This document shows, piece after piece, positions 27,703-36,531 of a DNA stretch of 64,000 nucleotides. Made by a program: the position numbers and the translations under genes. The notes beneath the pieces were generated by a model. It was not told the origin of the DNA. It made no database searches and saw only the letters and a program-made list of their open reading frames with translations. Numbering within the stretch: position 1 is the first letter of the stretch; the number at the start of each line of letters is the position of its first letter. Source of the stretch: Stutzerimonas zhaodongensis (GTDB lineage: Bacteria; Pseudomonadota; Gammaproteobacteria; Pseudomonadales; Pseudomonadaceae); contig NZ_RFFM01000008.1 of NCBI RefSeq assembly GCF_003696365.1, forward strand, positions 18,938-82,937, in the 5' to 3' direction.

Positions 27703-28713
27703 TCAGCCCTGGTGGTAGCCAGTGACACGCTCCACTTCTTCCTTGGAGCCCAGGAAAACCGGTACGCGCTGGTGAAGGGATTCAGGTTGAACATCGAGGA
27801 TGCGCTGGGTGCCGGTGGTGGCGGCGCCGCCGGCCTGCTCGATGATGAAGGACATCGGATTGGCCTCGTACATCAGGCGCAGCTTGCCGGCCTTGCCAGG
27901 CTCGCGGGAGTCCTTGGGATACATGAACATTCCGCCACGGGTCAGGATGCGATGCACGTCGGCAACCATCGAGGCGATCCAGCGCATGTTGTAGTTCTTG
28001 TTCAACGGGCCTTCGGTGCCCGCCAGCAGCTCGCCAACGTAGCGCTGCACCGGAGCTTCCCAGTGACGCTGATTGGACATGTTGATGGCGAACTCGGAGG
28101 TGGTTTCCGGAACCCGGATGTTCTCGTGGGTGAGCACGAAGCTGCCCAGTTCACGGTCCAGCGTGAAGCCCATGACGCCATTGCCCAGCGTCAGCATGAG
28201 CATGGTCTGCGGTCCGTAGATCGCATAACCGGCTGCAACCTGCTTGGTGCCAGGCTGGAGGAACGCTTCTTCGCCGAGCGCGTCGTTCTGCGTGAAGCAC
28301 TCGCCCGGGCAGCGCAGTACGGAGAAGATAGTACCGACCGACACGTTGACATCGATGTTGCTGGAGCCATCCAGCGGGTCGAACACCAGAAGATAGGCAC
28401 CCTTTGGGTACTTGCCGGGGATCTGGTAGGCGTTGTCCATTTCTTCGGAAGCCATGCCAGCCAGATGGCCGCCCCACTCGTTGGCTTCAAGCAGAATTTC
28501 GTTGGATAGAACGTCCAGCTTCTTCTGAACTTCGCCCTGGATGTTCTCGGTCTCGGTCGCACCGAGCACGCCGCCCAGTGCACCTTTGGAAACGGCGTGG
28601 CTGATTTCCTTGCACGCTCGAGCCACTACCTCGATTAGGAAGCGCAGATCTGCAGGAGTGTTGTTGCTGCGGGTCTGCTCGATCAGGTAGCGACTCAGGG
28701 TTACGCGTGACAT
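27703..28713 (-). CDS. fbp: Fructose-1,6-bisphosphatase, class I
   Basis: It dephosphorylates fructose-1,6-bisphosphate, the committed step of gluconeogenesis. Organisms like this lack a complete glycolytic Embden-Meyerhof route and depend on Entner-Doudoroff, with fbp used for sugar synthesis. It has 336 residues. The metal site is [20 protein letters not shown] near 113, and the substrate site includes [18 protein letters not shown] near 240 and GGMFMYPKD. The start [15 protein letters not shown] is conserved. It lies immediately ahead of the DUF924 gene. Confidence 0.97.
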   Translation of the reverse strand: MSRVTLSRYLIEQTRSNNTPADLRFLIEVVARACKEISHAVSKGALGGVLGATETENIQGEVQKKLDVLSNEILLEANEWGGHLAGMASEEMDNAYQIPGKYPKGAYLLVFDPLDGSSNIDVNVSVGTIFSVLRCPGECFTQNDALGEEAFLQPGTKQVAAGYAIYGPQTMLMLTLGNGVMGFTLDRELGSFVLTHENIRVPETTSEFAINMSNQRHWEAPVQRYVGELLAGTEGPLNKNYNMRWIASMVADVHRILTRGGMFMYPKDSREPGKAGKLRLMYEANPMSFIIEQAGGAATTGTQRILDVQPESLHQRVPVFLGSKEEVERVTGYHQG

Positions 28714-28911
28714 GGAATGGCTCCGGAGGATGTAAAAACCCGCGCAGTTTAGCAGGCCAAGGGAAAACTAACCCCCCTCAGACCTGCCGACGCCCCGCAT
28801 AGTTCAGCGAAGCGGCAAAGTGCCTGCACCGCTATCCTCAAAGCACCCCTGGGACGGCCGCAGCCTGAAGAAGGCCTGCTCAGCAGACCTGCCTTCAGGC
28901 CAGCCACGCCC

Positions 28912-31371
28912 TCACAGCACCTTCCAGATTTCCTCGGCGTACTCACGAATGGTGCGATCGGATGAGAACCAACCCGTGCGCGAGGTATTGAATACTGCCG
29001 AGCGCCACCAGCTGTCCGCGTCTCGCCAGCGCGCCTCGACTTCCAACTGCGCCTTCCAGTAAGACTCGAAGTCGGCACAGACCATGAACGTGTCGTGCCA
29101 CTTGAGCCCATCGATAAGCGCGGTGTAACGCGCGGGGTCATCTGCCGAGAACGCGCCGTTGCGGATCGCCATCAGCACTTCGTTGAGCCGGGGCGAGCCG
29201 ATGATGGTGGCTTCGGCGTTGTACTCGTTGGCCTGCTTGCGTGCTTCCACTTCCTGCGCAGTCATGCCGAAGATGAACATATGATCGGCACCGATCTGCT
29301 CGCACATTTCGACGTTGGCGCCATCGAGCGTACCGATGGTCAGCGCACCGTTGAGGGCGAACTTCATGTTGCTGGTGCCTGACGCCTCGAGACCCGCGGT
29401 GGAGATCTGCTCTGAGAGATCAGCGGCCGGGATGATGCGCTCGGCCAGGCTGACGTTGTAGTTGGGCAGGAATACCACCTTCAGCAGACCGCGCACCGTC
29501 GGGTCGTCATTGATGGTCCGCGCAATGTCGTTGGTCAGTTTGATGATCAGTTTCGCGGTGTGATAACTGGCTGCCGCCTTGCCGGCGAAGATCTTCACTC
29601 GCGGCACCCAGTTACCGCCTGGATCGGACCGGATCGCCTGGTACAGCGCGACGGTGTGCAGCAGGTTGAGCAACTGACGCTTGTACTCGTGAATGCGTTT
29701 CACGTGAACATCGAACAGCGCATTCGGGTCGACGGTGATGCCCAGGCGATCCTGGATCATTCGCGCCAGGATCTGCTTGTTCTCCAAGCGCTGCGCAGCG
29801 AACCTGGCACGGAAGTCGGCTTGATCGGCGAAGGGGTCAAGCTTGCGCAGCATGGTCTCCGGCGCGTCGAGCAGCTCCTCCCCGACGTGTTCGACCAGCA
29901 GCCGCGTCAACTGGGGGTTGGACTGATATAACCAGCGGCGGAACGTGATGCCATTGGTCTTGTTGCTGATCCGCTTGGGATACAGCGAATGCAGGTCGGT
30001 AAATACCGTCTCACGCATCAGGCCGGTGTGCAGCGCAGACACGCCATTCACGCAATGGGAGCCCAGGAACGCCAGGTTACCCATGCGCACGCGACGACCG
30101 TGATCCTCTTCGATCAGCGAGACCGAGCGCAACAGTTTGAGATCGTGCACGCCGCGCTCGCGCAAGGCGTCGAGGTGCTGAGCATTGATAAGATAAATAA
30201 TCTGCATATGGCGCGGCAGCAGGCGTTCCATCAGCCCGACCGGCCAGGTCTCCAGCGCTTCGGGAAGCAGTGTGTGGTTGGTGTAAGACAGCGTACCAAC
30301 CGTAAGCTCCCAGGCCTTGCGCCACGGGACGTCATGTACGTCGACCAGCAGGCGCATAAGCTCAGCGACGGCGATGGCCGGGTGGGTATCGTTGAGCTGG
30401 ATGGCCGCGAACTCCGGCAGATTCATCAGCGTGCCGCGCTGCTCGAGATGCCGGCGAAGCAAATCCTGCAACGAAGCCGCAACGAAGAAATACTCCTGCC
30501 GCAAGCGCAGCTCCTGGCCTGCTTCTGTGCTGTCGGCCGGATACAGAACCCGGGAGATACTTTCCGCACGCGCTTCTTCGGCGACGGCGCCGATGTGGTC
30601 GCCCGCGTTGAAACGCTCAAGATGGAAGTCGGCCTCGGCGCGCGCACGCCACAGCCGAAGCGTATTCACGCTCGCGCCCCGCCAACCCACCACGGGGGTG
30701 TCATAGGCGATGGCGCGAACCCCTTCGGCCCAGTGCCAGAAGTGCCTGGACTGCTCTGGATTGCTGCCGGTGCCCGGCATCGCAGCAACGCTGCCGCCAA
30801 AGCCGATCAGGTAGCTGACTTCCGGACGCTCGAATTCCCAGGGGTTGCCGAAATTCAGCCAGGTTTCGGTCTGCTCGTGCTGCCAGCCATCGACGATCGC
30901 CTGGCGAAATAGGCCGTGGTCGTACCGGATGCCATAACCATGGGCAGCAATCCCGAGCGTCGCCATGCTCTCCATGAAGCAGGCTGCCAAACGGCCCAGA
31001 CCGCCATTACCCAGCGCTGCGTCAGGCTCGAGGCCACGGATGCGGTCGAAATCGACATCGACGCCAGCCAGCGCCTCGCGCGCAACCTCCAGCAGACCAA
31101 GGTTGCTCAAGCTGTCGGTGAGCAACCGGCCGATGAGGAATTCCAGCGAGAGGTAGTAAACCCGCTTCTTGCCTTCCTGATAGACCTGGCGTGTCCGGGC
31201 CATCCACTCATCGGTCATGCGGTCGCGAGTAGCCAAGGCGACAGCCTCGAACCAGTCATGATCGGAGGCATGCTCAGGATCCTTGCCGATCGAGTAGGTC
31301 AGCTTGCTGATCACGTTCGCGCGAAAAGCGGCGACTTCTTCAGCGGTGGGAGCAGTCGTTTCTTGCGTCAT
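28912..31371 (-). CDS. glgP: Glycogen/starch/alpha-glucan phosphorylase
   Basis: It releases glucose-1-phosphate from alpha-1,4-glucans. It has 819 residues from the ATG at 31371, which gives MTQETTAPTAEEV; a longer frame upstream lacks family similarity. Recognisable are YYLSLEFLIGRLLTDSLSNLG near 72, DAALGNGGLGRLAACFMES near 120, RVKIFAGKAAASYHTAKLII, and the pyridoxal-phosphate Lys in EASGTSNMKFALNGALTIG near 665. No other glycogen genes are nearby. It is divergent from the YkgJ-like gene, with about 200 bases between. Confidence 0.97.
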   Translation of the reverse strand: MTQETTAPTAEEVAAFRANVISKLTYSIGKDPEHASDHDWFEAVALATRDRMTDEWMARTRQVYQEGKKRVYYLSLEFLIGRLLTDSLSNLGLLEVAREALAGVDVDFDRIRGLEPDAALGNGGLGRLAACFMESMATLGIAAHGYGIRYDHGLFRQAIVDGWQHEQTETWLNFGNPWEFERPEVSYLIGFGGSVAAMPGTGSNPEQSRHFWHWAEGVRAIAYDTPVVGWRGASVNTLRLWRARAEADFHLERFNAGDHIGAVAEEARAESISRVLYPADSTEAGQELRLRQEYFFVAASLQDLLRRHLEQRGTLMNLPEFAAIQLNDTHPAIAVAELMRLLVDVHDVPWRKAWELTVGTLSYTNHTLLPEALETWPVGLMERLLPRHMQIIYLINAQHLDALRERGVHDLKLLRSVSLIEEDHGRRVRMGNLAFLGSHCVNGVSALHTGLMRETVFTDLHSLYPKRISNKTNGITFRRWLYQSNPQLTRLLVEHVGEELLDAPETMLRKLDPFADQADFRARFAAQRLENKQILARMIQDRLGITVDPNALFDVHVKRIHEYKRQLLNLLHTVALYQAIRSDPGGNWVPRVKIFAGKAAASYHTAKLIIKLTNDIARTINDDPTVRGLLKVVFLPNYNVSLAERIIPAADLSEQISTAGLEASGTSNMKFALNGALTIGTLDGANVEMCEQIGADHMFIFGMTAQEVEARKQANEYNAEATIIGSPRLNEVLMAIRNGAFSADDPARYTALIDGLKWHDTFMVCADFESYWKAQLEVEARWRDADSWWRSAVFNTSRTGWFSSDRTIREYAEEIWKVL

Positions 31372-31574
31372 GGACAGACCTCGTGGAGCTGGAAAGAGGA
31401 AATGAGGGGGTTCATGGCGGCGCCGGGCCACCTCGGCAAACGGCAATACAGACAGGTTTGCAGGTTTCAGCCGACTCTGCGCGACCGTCTGTCCGGCGTT
31501 CGACTCGTCGGATTCGCTGGAAATTCCGCCGTGTGTCGTTATGATCGCGCGCCGCCATTACCGATACCGCCGCC

Positions 31575-31979
31575 TTGAAGACTCGATTGATCGCCTCCGC
31601 CGAACCAGATCGCCTGGAAACCTGGGCTCGTTACAGCAACGGGCTGTGCCGCGATTGCAAGGCTACCTGCTGCACGCTACCGGTCGAAGTGCGCATCGAC
31701 GACCTGATTCGCCTGGAAGTGGTGGATGCCTTCGAACGCGACGAGCCGGCGAAAAACGTCGCGAAACGCCTCAGCAAAGCCGGCATCGTCGAGCATTTCA
31801 ATCAGAAGCGTGGGGTTTTTACGCTGACGCGCCTGGCCAATGGCGATTGTCTCTACCTGGATCGCAAGACCCGTCTGTGTACGGTCTATGCCAAGCGGCC
31901 AGATACCTGCCGCAACCATCCGCATGTCGGCCCACGCCCCGGCTACTGCGCCTATCAGCAGAAAACCCCGCTTCGCTGA
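31575..31979 (+). CDS. YkgJ-type cysteine cluster protein
   Basis: A 134-residue protein of the CxxCxxxCC zinc/iron-chelating family. GLCRDCKATCCTLPVEVRIDD holds the first Cys set, and LANGDCLYLDRKTRLCTVYAKRPDTCRNHP holds the rest, a pattern expected to bind a metal or Fe-S cluster. A TTG at 31575 is the only start that keeps the N-terminal region; there is no ATG ahead of the first motif. Function is unknown. Confidence 0.82.
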   Translation: MKTRLIASAEPDRLETWARYSNGLCRDCKATCCTLPVEVRIDDLIRLEVVDAFERDEPAKNVAKRLSKAGIVEHFNQKRGVFTLTRLANGDCLYLDRKTRLCTVYAKRPDTCRNHPHVGPRPGYCAYQQKTPLR

Positions 31980-32112
31980 AGGAGCGCGCTCGAGGTTCGA
32001 AGCAGGCCCCGGCTGCTCAAAAAAAAGCGCCGGTTGAAACTGGCAATATCGTGACTCAGCAGTCATGCTTGGCGTCTGCCTGTATCTGCAAACGTCTTGG
32101 GAACCACCCGGC

Positions 32113-32565
32113 ATGAGCCGCGATAGCCGCTACCTGGAAGCCATTCTGCATCACGACATCCCACTGACCCGGGCGATGGGCCTGCGAGTCGAGCATTGGG
32201 AAAATCACGAACTGCGTCTGAAGGTTCCGCTACAAGCGAACATCAACCACAAGAGCAGCATGTTCGGCGGCAGCCTTTACTGCGCCTCGGTGCTGGCGGG
32301 CTGGGGTTGGCTGCACCTGCGGCTCCGGGAAGCGGGAATTGAAGACGGTCATATCGTGATTCAGGAAGGCCAGATCGATTACCCGCTACCGGTAGTCGAT
32401 GACGCCACGGCCATCTGCGCTGCACCCGCCGACGATGCCTGGAACCGGTTCGAAGCAATCTACCGCCGTCGCGGCCGCTCTCGCCTGACCCTCAATAGCC
32501 GCATCCTTGCCGCCGATGGCCGCGACGCCGTGCGCTTCACCGGGCAGTTCGTACTGCACAAATAG
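32113..32565 (+). CDS. Thioesterase-fold protein (YiiD C-terminal domain type)
   Basis: A 150-residue hot-dog-fold protein matching the putative thioesterase domain found at the C-terminus of YiiD. The family region INHKSSMFGGSLYCASVLAGWGWLHLRL contains the central helix, and GHIVIQEGQIDYPLPVVDDATA the following strand. SRLTLNSRILAADGRDAVRFTGQFV ends the fold. The ATG at 32113 is the start consistent with the domain. The acyl substrate cannot be read from sequence. Confidence 0.8.
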   Translation: MSRDSRYLEAILHHDIPLTRAMGLRVEHWENHELRLKVPLQANINHKSSMFGGSLYCASVLAGWGWLHLRLREAGIEDGHIVIQEGQIDYPLPVVDDATAICAAPADDAWNRFEAIYRRRGRSRLTLNSRILAADGRDAVRFTGQFVLHK

Positions 32566-32686
32566 CCCGTCCAAGCCCGACCCGCCATCAGCTTTACGGC
32601 ACCGGACCTTTCGAGCGAGAAGCGGCAGCCACTCTTGCTCGGCTGATGCGCAACCCGATGCGTACACACACCGGGTCACGGCGGGC

Positions 32687-33382
32687 TTACACGTAGCGCG
32701 ACTTGGGGGTGGCCATAGGTAGCGGGCCATCGCCGATCAGGCGGAACTCACCACGTGCCGCATCGTAGGCGCGGATCTCGCTGGTGCCGATGTTGTAGAC
32801 CCATCCGTGAATGAACAGCTGCCCGCTGGCCAACCGCGCCGCCACCGATGGATGGGTTCGCAGATGATCGAGCTGCGCCAGCACGTTCTCCTCGGTCAGC
32901 ACACCCAGAGTATTGTGGTCAGCACAGCCGCAATTTTCTTCCACTACCGTCCGCGCCACCTCAGCGTGACGCAGCCAGCTCCTGACAGTCGGCATCCCAT
33001 CGAGGCTGGACGGGTTCAGTACCGCTTTCATCGCACCGCAATCGGAATGGCCGCAAACGATTATGTGATGCACCCCAAGCGCCATTACAGCGAACTCGAT
33101 GGCAGTCGACACGCCACCGTTCATGATCCCGTATGGAGGGACTATATTGCCGACGTTGCGCGTGACGAACAGGTCGCCAGGTGAGCTCTGGGTAATCAAC
33201 TCGGGCAGGATGCGCGAGTCCGCACAGGTAATGAACATCGCACGCGGCGTCTGCTCGTTGGCCAGCTTGCTGAACAATTCGCGCTGCTGCGGGTAGATTT
33301 CTTCGCGAAACTGGATGACCCCCGCGACCAGGTTATCGAGCGCCTCCTGCGCCGTTTCGCTCGTCTTGTCTTCGAGACTCAT
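32687..33382 (-). CDS. can: Beta-class carbonic anhydrase
   Basis: It interconverts CO2 and bicarbonate. It has 231 residues. The zinc ligands and Asp-Arg dyad are visible: MFITCADSRILPELI (Cys, Asp, Arg) near 52 and HIIVCGHSDCGAMKAVL (His, Cys) near 108. GDLFVTRNVGNIVPPYG and GGVSTAIEFAVMALGVHHI are family blocks. No signal peptide, so cytoplasmic. An SbtA/SbtB-type bicarbonate transporter pair lies about 2 kb away, so the two may act together in inorganic-carbon supply. Confidence 0.95.
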   Translation of the reverse strand: MSLEDKTSETAQEALDNLVAGVIQFREEIYPQQRELFSKLANEQTPRAMFITCADSRILPELITQSSPGDLFVTRNVGNIVPPYGIMNGGVSTAIEFAVMALGVHHIIVCGHSDCGAMKAVLNPSSLDGMPTVRSWLRHAEVARTVVEENCGCADHNTLGVLTEENVLAQLDHLRTHPSVAARLASGQLFIHGWVYNIGTSEIRAYDAARGEFRLIGDGPLPMATPKSRYV

Positions 33383-33513
33383 AATTCGATCTCACTTTAT
33401 GGTTGGTTAGGTACGACGTTGCACGCCTGGGTTCAGACACCAGATAAATGTGACAGGCCTTGACGACGCCAGAGCGCAAAGCCCTAGCGCCCTGACTCAG
33501 CTGTTACCGATGG

Positions 33514-34422
33514 TCAAAAGATAGACCAGCCAATGCGCTGCGACAGTTTCTCCAGCGCCGCCATGCCGATCAGCGAGTTGCCGGCCTGATTCAATTCGGG
33601 GCACCAGACGCACACCGTGAAGCGGCCTGGCACCACCGCGACGATGCCGCCACCCACCCCGCTTTTGCCAGGCAAGCCCACACGGTAGGCAAAATTACCG
33701 GCCTCGTCATAAAGGCCGCTGGTGGCCATGATCGCATTGACCTGTTTCGCCTGCCGCGGGCTCAGCACCGACTCGCCACCCTCCAGGCAAGCGCCGTCAC
33801 GCGCAAGAAAGCCGAACGCCCGGGCCAGATCGACGCAGCTCATACGCAACGCGCAGTGATGAAAATAGCTGCGCAGTACCGCTTCGACATCGTTATGAAA
33901 GTTACCGAACGCCTGCATCAGATAAGCCATCGCCGCATTTCGGGCACGGTGTTGATACTCCGACTCAGCGACCCGGCTGTCGGAGACGATCAGCGGATTG
34001 CCCGACAGATGCCGAACAAAATCTCGCATCGACAGCGCAGGCACCGCGAAGCGCGACTGATTGATGTCGCAGATCACCAACGCACCGGCGTTGATGAATG
34101 GGTTGCGCGGCCGGCCACGCTCGAACTCCAGCTGCACCAGCGAGTTGAACGGCTGCCCGGAAGGCTCATGCCCCAGCCGCTCCCACAGGGTTTCGCCACC
34201 ATGCTGGATCGCCTGGACCAGGCTGAACACTTTGGAGATGCTCTGAATCGAGAACGGAGTCGTGGCATCCCCCGCCTGGTAGACCTCACCCTCCGCGCTA
34301 TAGACCGCAATTCCCAGCTGATCAGCCGGCACATCCGCCAGCGCCGGAATGTAATCCGCCACCTTGCCCTGCCCGAGCAACGGGCGCACTTCATCAAGGA
34401 TTTCGCTTAAAAGGTTCTGCAT
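33514..34422 (-). CDS. glsA: Glutaminase A
   Basis: It hydrolyses glutamine to glutamate and ammonia; it belongs to the beta-lactamase-fold serine glutaminases. It has 302 residues from the ATG at 34422. The catalytic SxxK is in [16 protein letters not shown] near 65. [32 protein letters not shown] near 90-120 is the family hallmark, and [18 protein letters not shown] near 260 forms the active-site edge. An AGGA lies upstream of the chosen start; an upstream in-frame ATG would add 18 unrelated residues. Confidence 0.96.
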   Translation of the reverse strand: MQNLLSEILDEVRPLLGQGKVADYIPALADVPADQLGIAVYSAEGEVYQAGDATTPFSIQSISKVFSLVQAIQHGGETLWERLGHEPSGQPFNSLVQLEFERGRPRNPFINAGALVICDINQSRFAVPALSMRDFVRHLSGNPLIVSDSRVAESEYQHRARNAAMAYLMQAFGNFHNDVEAVLRSYFHHCALRMSCVDLARAFGFLARDGACLEGGESVLSPRQAKQVNAIMATSGLYDEAGNFAYRVGLPGKSGVGGGIVAVVPGRFTVCVWCPELNQAGNSLIGMAALEKLSQRIGWSIF

Positions 34423-34710
34423 GCAAGTCCTGTGGAAGGTAAGTCGCGTGACGCGCAATAGGCTACTAGACGCCATTCAAGCGGTGCTCATCACAGCATT
34501 CCCAGATCTCCATTCATACCGGACAGCAAGTGGAGCAGCTCCATCGCTCAGGTTCAGAGGCTGAAGCCGAAGCAGTGAGACCTAAAGCCATTGGATACAT
34601 CCCTGCGCTTACGGCAGCAGCGCCGTTTTCGACTTCACGATGGCCTCAGGTATAGTGCCGCCCGCTTTACGGGGCACGGCCTGTGCTCCGGGCGTCACCA
34701 CAAGGAATGA

Positions 34711-35109
34711 ATGATGATACTGAAACGTGCTGCGGGCCTGTTGGCGCTCGCATTGGCGATCACCGGCTGCTCCACCGCGAGTTACTTCAAACTGCCGGAG
34801 AACAGCAAGGTCGCCGTCTACGAGCGACCGCAGCAATACTCTCAGGGGCTGGTCAAGACACGTCCGTTCTTCTGGACGGCGGCTGGCGGCATTCCCTACA
34901 AGCTCAGCAGCGACGATGGCGAACTGCTGCAGCAAGGCAAACTGCGTGCGCGCTTCCGCGTTGCGTCTATTTTCTGGCCACCGGGCGGCATCATTTACTG
35001 GCCGATGGGCTTCGGCCAGCGCTGCTATGACCTGACCGGTGCCGAGCCACTCAGCTGCACTCAGGCCGACCTCAAGACCCTGCGCAGCCAGCGCCGGCTA
35101 GAGCGCTAG
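34711..35109 (+). CDS. Hypothetical lipoprotein
   Basis: A 132-residue protein with a lipoprotein signal (LLALALAITGCSTAS; Cys near 20). The mature domain begins YFKLPENSKVAVYERP and contains hydrophobic turns around FWTAAGGIPYKL and FWPPGGIIYWPMGFGQRCYDL, with two Cys toward the C-terminus. I do not recognise a named domain. An AAGGAATG sequence precedes a double ATG, of which the first is used here. It is convergent with the SbtB-like gene. Confidence 0.7.
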   Translation: MMILKRAAGLLALALAITGCSTASYFKLPENSKVAVYERPQQYSQGLVKTRPFFWTAAGGIPYKLSSDDGELLQQGKLRARFRVASIFWPPGGIIYWPMGFGQRCYDLTGAEPLSCTQADLKTLRSQRRLER

Positions 35110-35204
35110 GTTCAGCGGCTGTCCATCGCCTTGGAGTGAGCGAGGCGATGGATGAACCGAGCACCTCACCGTCCGGGCAGCGACCGGTCGATTCATCACT
35201 CGGT

Positions 35205-35507
35205 CTAGAATTTTTGAGGCCGCAGCACCTCGACCTCTGCCAGATAGCAAACCATCGCAAAGTTGTCGTAATAACGCGCCTGCAGATGCCCGGCGATGCG
35301 TTCGGCCGTTTCACGGTTGCAGATGATTTCCAGCCGGATATTGCCGTCATTGTCCCAACCGGCGCTACGCATGCCACGGCTGCCGCGGCCGCGGGCGTCG
35401 GAGAATGTCCAGCCTGGCGCACCGAGGTGGTCGAGATCGACCTCCAGCTTTTTCTCCAGCGCCGCCTCACAGATCACGGTGAGCAGGGTTCGGGTCGCGG
35501 TCGTCAT
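35205..35507 (-). CDS. PII-like regulator of the bicarbonate transporter (SbtB-like)
   Basis: A 100-residue alpha/beta protein encoded directly after an SbtA-type transporter, the position of sbtB. LTVICEAALEKKLEVDLDHLGAPGWTFSD resembles the first beta-alpha-beta unit of PII-like proteins, and GRGSRGMRSAG a glycine-rich T-loop. NIRLEIICNRETAERIAGHLQARYYDNFAMVCYLAEVEV would be the second unit. The C-terminal redox CGPxGC motif known from some cyanobacterial SbtB is missing. In characterised pairs SbtB binds adenine nucleotides and inhibits SbtA. The ATG at 35507 is preceded by GGGGA within the end of sbtA. Confidence 0.75.
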   Translation of the reverse strand: MTTATRTLLTVICEAALEKKLEVDLDHLGAPGWTFSDARGRGSRGMRSAGWDNDGNIRLEIICNRETAERIAGHLQARYYDNFAMVCYLAEVEVLRPQKF

Positions 35508-35509
35508 GT

Positions 35510-36451
35510 CTACAGTCCCCATGCGATCAGGGTTTCGGCCAGCAGGAGATACAGTGGAATGCCGACCAGGATGTTGAACGGAAAGGTGATTCCCAGCGAC
35601 GCCGTGAGGGACAGCGAGGGATTGGCTTCAGGTAACGCTAGACGCATGGCCGCTGGCACCGCGATATAGGAGGCACTGGCCGCCAGCGTCGCGAGCATGG
35701 CGGTGCCGCCTAGTGAAAGCCCCATGAAGCGCGCCAGCAGCGCGCCGATCACGGCGCCCGTCAGGGGCATTCCAAGGCCAAACAGGGCCAGTCGCAGGCC
35801 ATAACGCCGTAGCGATCCAAGCTGGCCGGAAGCGATCAGGCCCATCTCCAGCAGGAAGAGCGCCAGCACTGGCTTGAACATGCTGGTGTAGAAGGGTTCC
35901 AGCGGCTTGATCCCCTCCTTGCCCGCAATGGCACCAATGATCAGCCCGCCGAGCAGCAGCATGATGCTCTTGCCGAGGAAGATTTCTCGCCCCAGCTCAC
36001 GCCAGTTGGTGTCGCGCGTGATGCCCTTGGCAAGCACAATCCCGATGAGGATCGCCGGTATTTCCAGAATCGCCACGAACAGCGGCATGTAGCTCTCGAA
36101 ATCGATCCCTTTGGCGAGCATGAACGCCACGACCACGGCGAACGTCCCGGCGCTTACCGAGCCGTAATGCGCAGCGACACTGGCCGAGTCAACCCGCGAA
36201 AACCCCAGCACGCGCAGCAGCGGGAAGGCCAGAAGCGGCAGCGCGCAGCCCAGTAGCAATACCAACGCAGACTGGCCCAGCAGCGCAGCGCTCGCCTGTT
36301 CGGCAAGCTCGACACCGCCGTGCAAGCCGATCGCCAGCAGCAGCAGGATGGACAGCGTTTCATACAACGCTGGTGGCAGTTTCAACTCGCTTTTAACAAG
36401 CCCGGCAAACAGGCCGAACAGGAAAAACAGCACTACTGGGTCAAGCCCCAT
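35510..36451 (-). CDS. sbtA: Sodium-dependent bicarbonate transporter, SbtA family
   Basis: An inner-membrane transporter of 313 residues with about ten hydrophobic segments in two inverted halves. The start is MGLDPVVLFFLFGLFAGLVKSELKLP, preceded by GGGAGG at 6-base spacing, which decides against an ATG seven codons upstream. Characteristic stretches are AIGLHGGVELAEQ, HYGSVSAGTFAVVVAFM, and the second-half counterpart SLGGTAMLATLAASASYIAVPAAMRLALPEANPS. The family imports bicarbonate (some members may carry other anions) in symport with sodium. It is in an operon with the SbtB-like gene. Confidence 0.88.
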   Translation of the reverse strand: MGLDPVVLFFLFGLFAGLVKSELKLPPALYETLSILLLLAIGLHGGVELAEQASAALLGQSALVLLLGCALPLLAFPLLRVLGFSRVDSASVAAHYGSVSAGTFAVVVAFMLAKGIDFESYMPLFVAILEIPAILIGIVLAKGITRDTNWRELGREIFLGKSIMLLLGGLIIGAIAGKEGIKPLEPFYTSMFKPVLALFLLEMGLIASGQLGSLRRYGLRLALFGLGMPLTGAVIGALLARFMGLSLGGTAMLATLAASASYIAVPAAMRLALPEANPSLSLTASLGITFPFNILVGIPLYLLLAETLIAWGL

Positions 36452-36493
36452 CGATACCTCCCGGTCCTTCAATCATCAGCCCGCACTATAGGC

Positions 36494-36519
36494 AAAAAAA
36501 GGGAGCCTTTCGGCTCCCC
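36494..36519 (-). terminator. Rho-independent terminator of pycAB
   Basis: On the minus strand GGGGAGCC GAAA GGCTCCC TTTTTTT forms a GAAA-capped stem with a seven-T run, 13 bases past the pycB stop. Confidence 0.93.
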
Positions 36520-36531
36520 AAGGGACATCTG

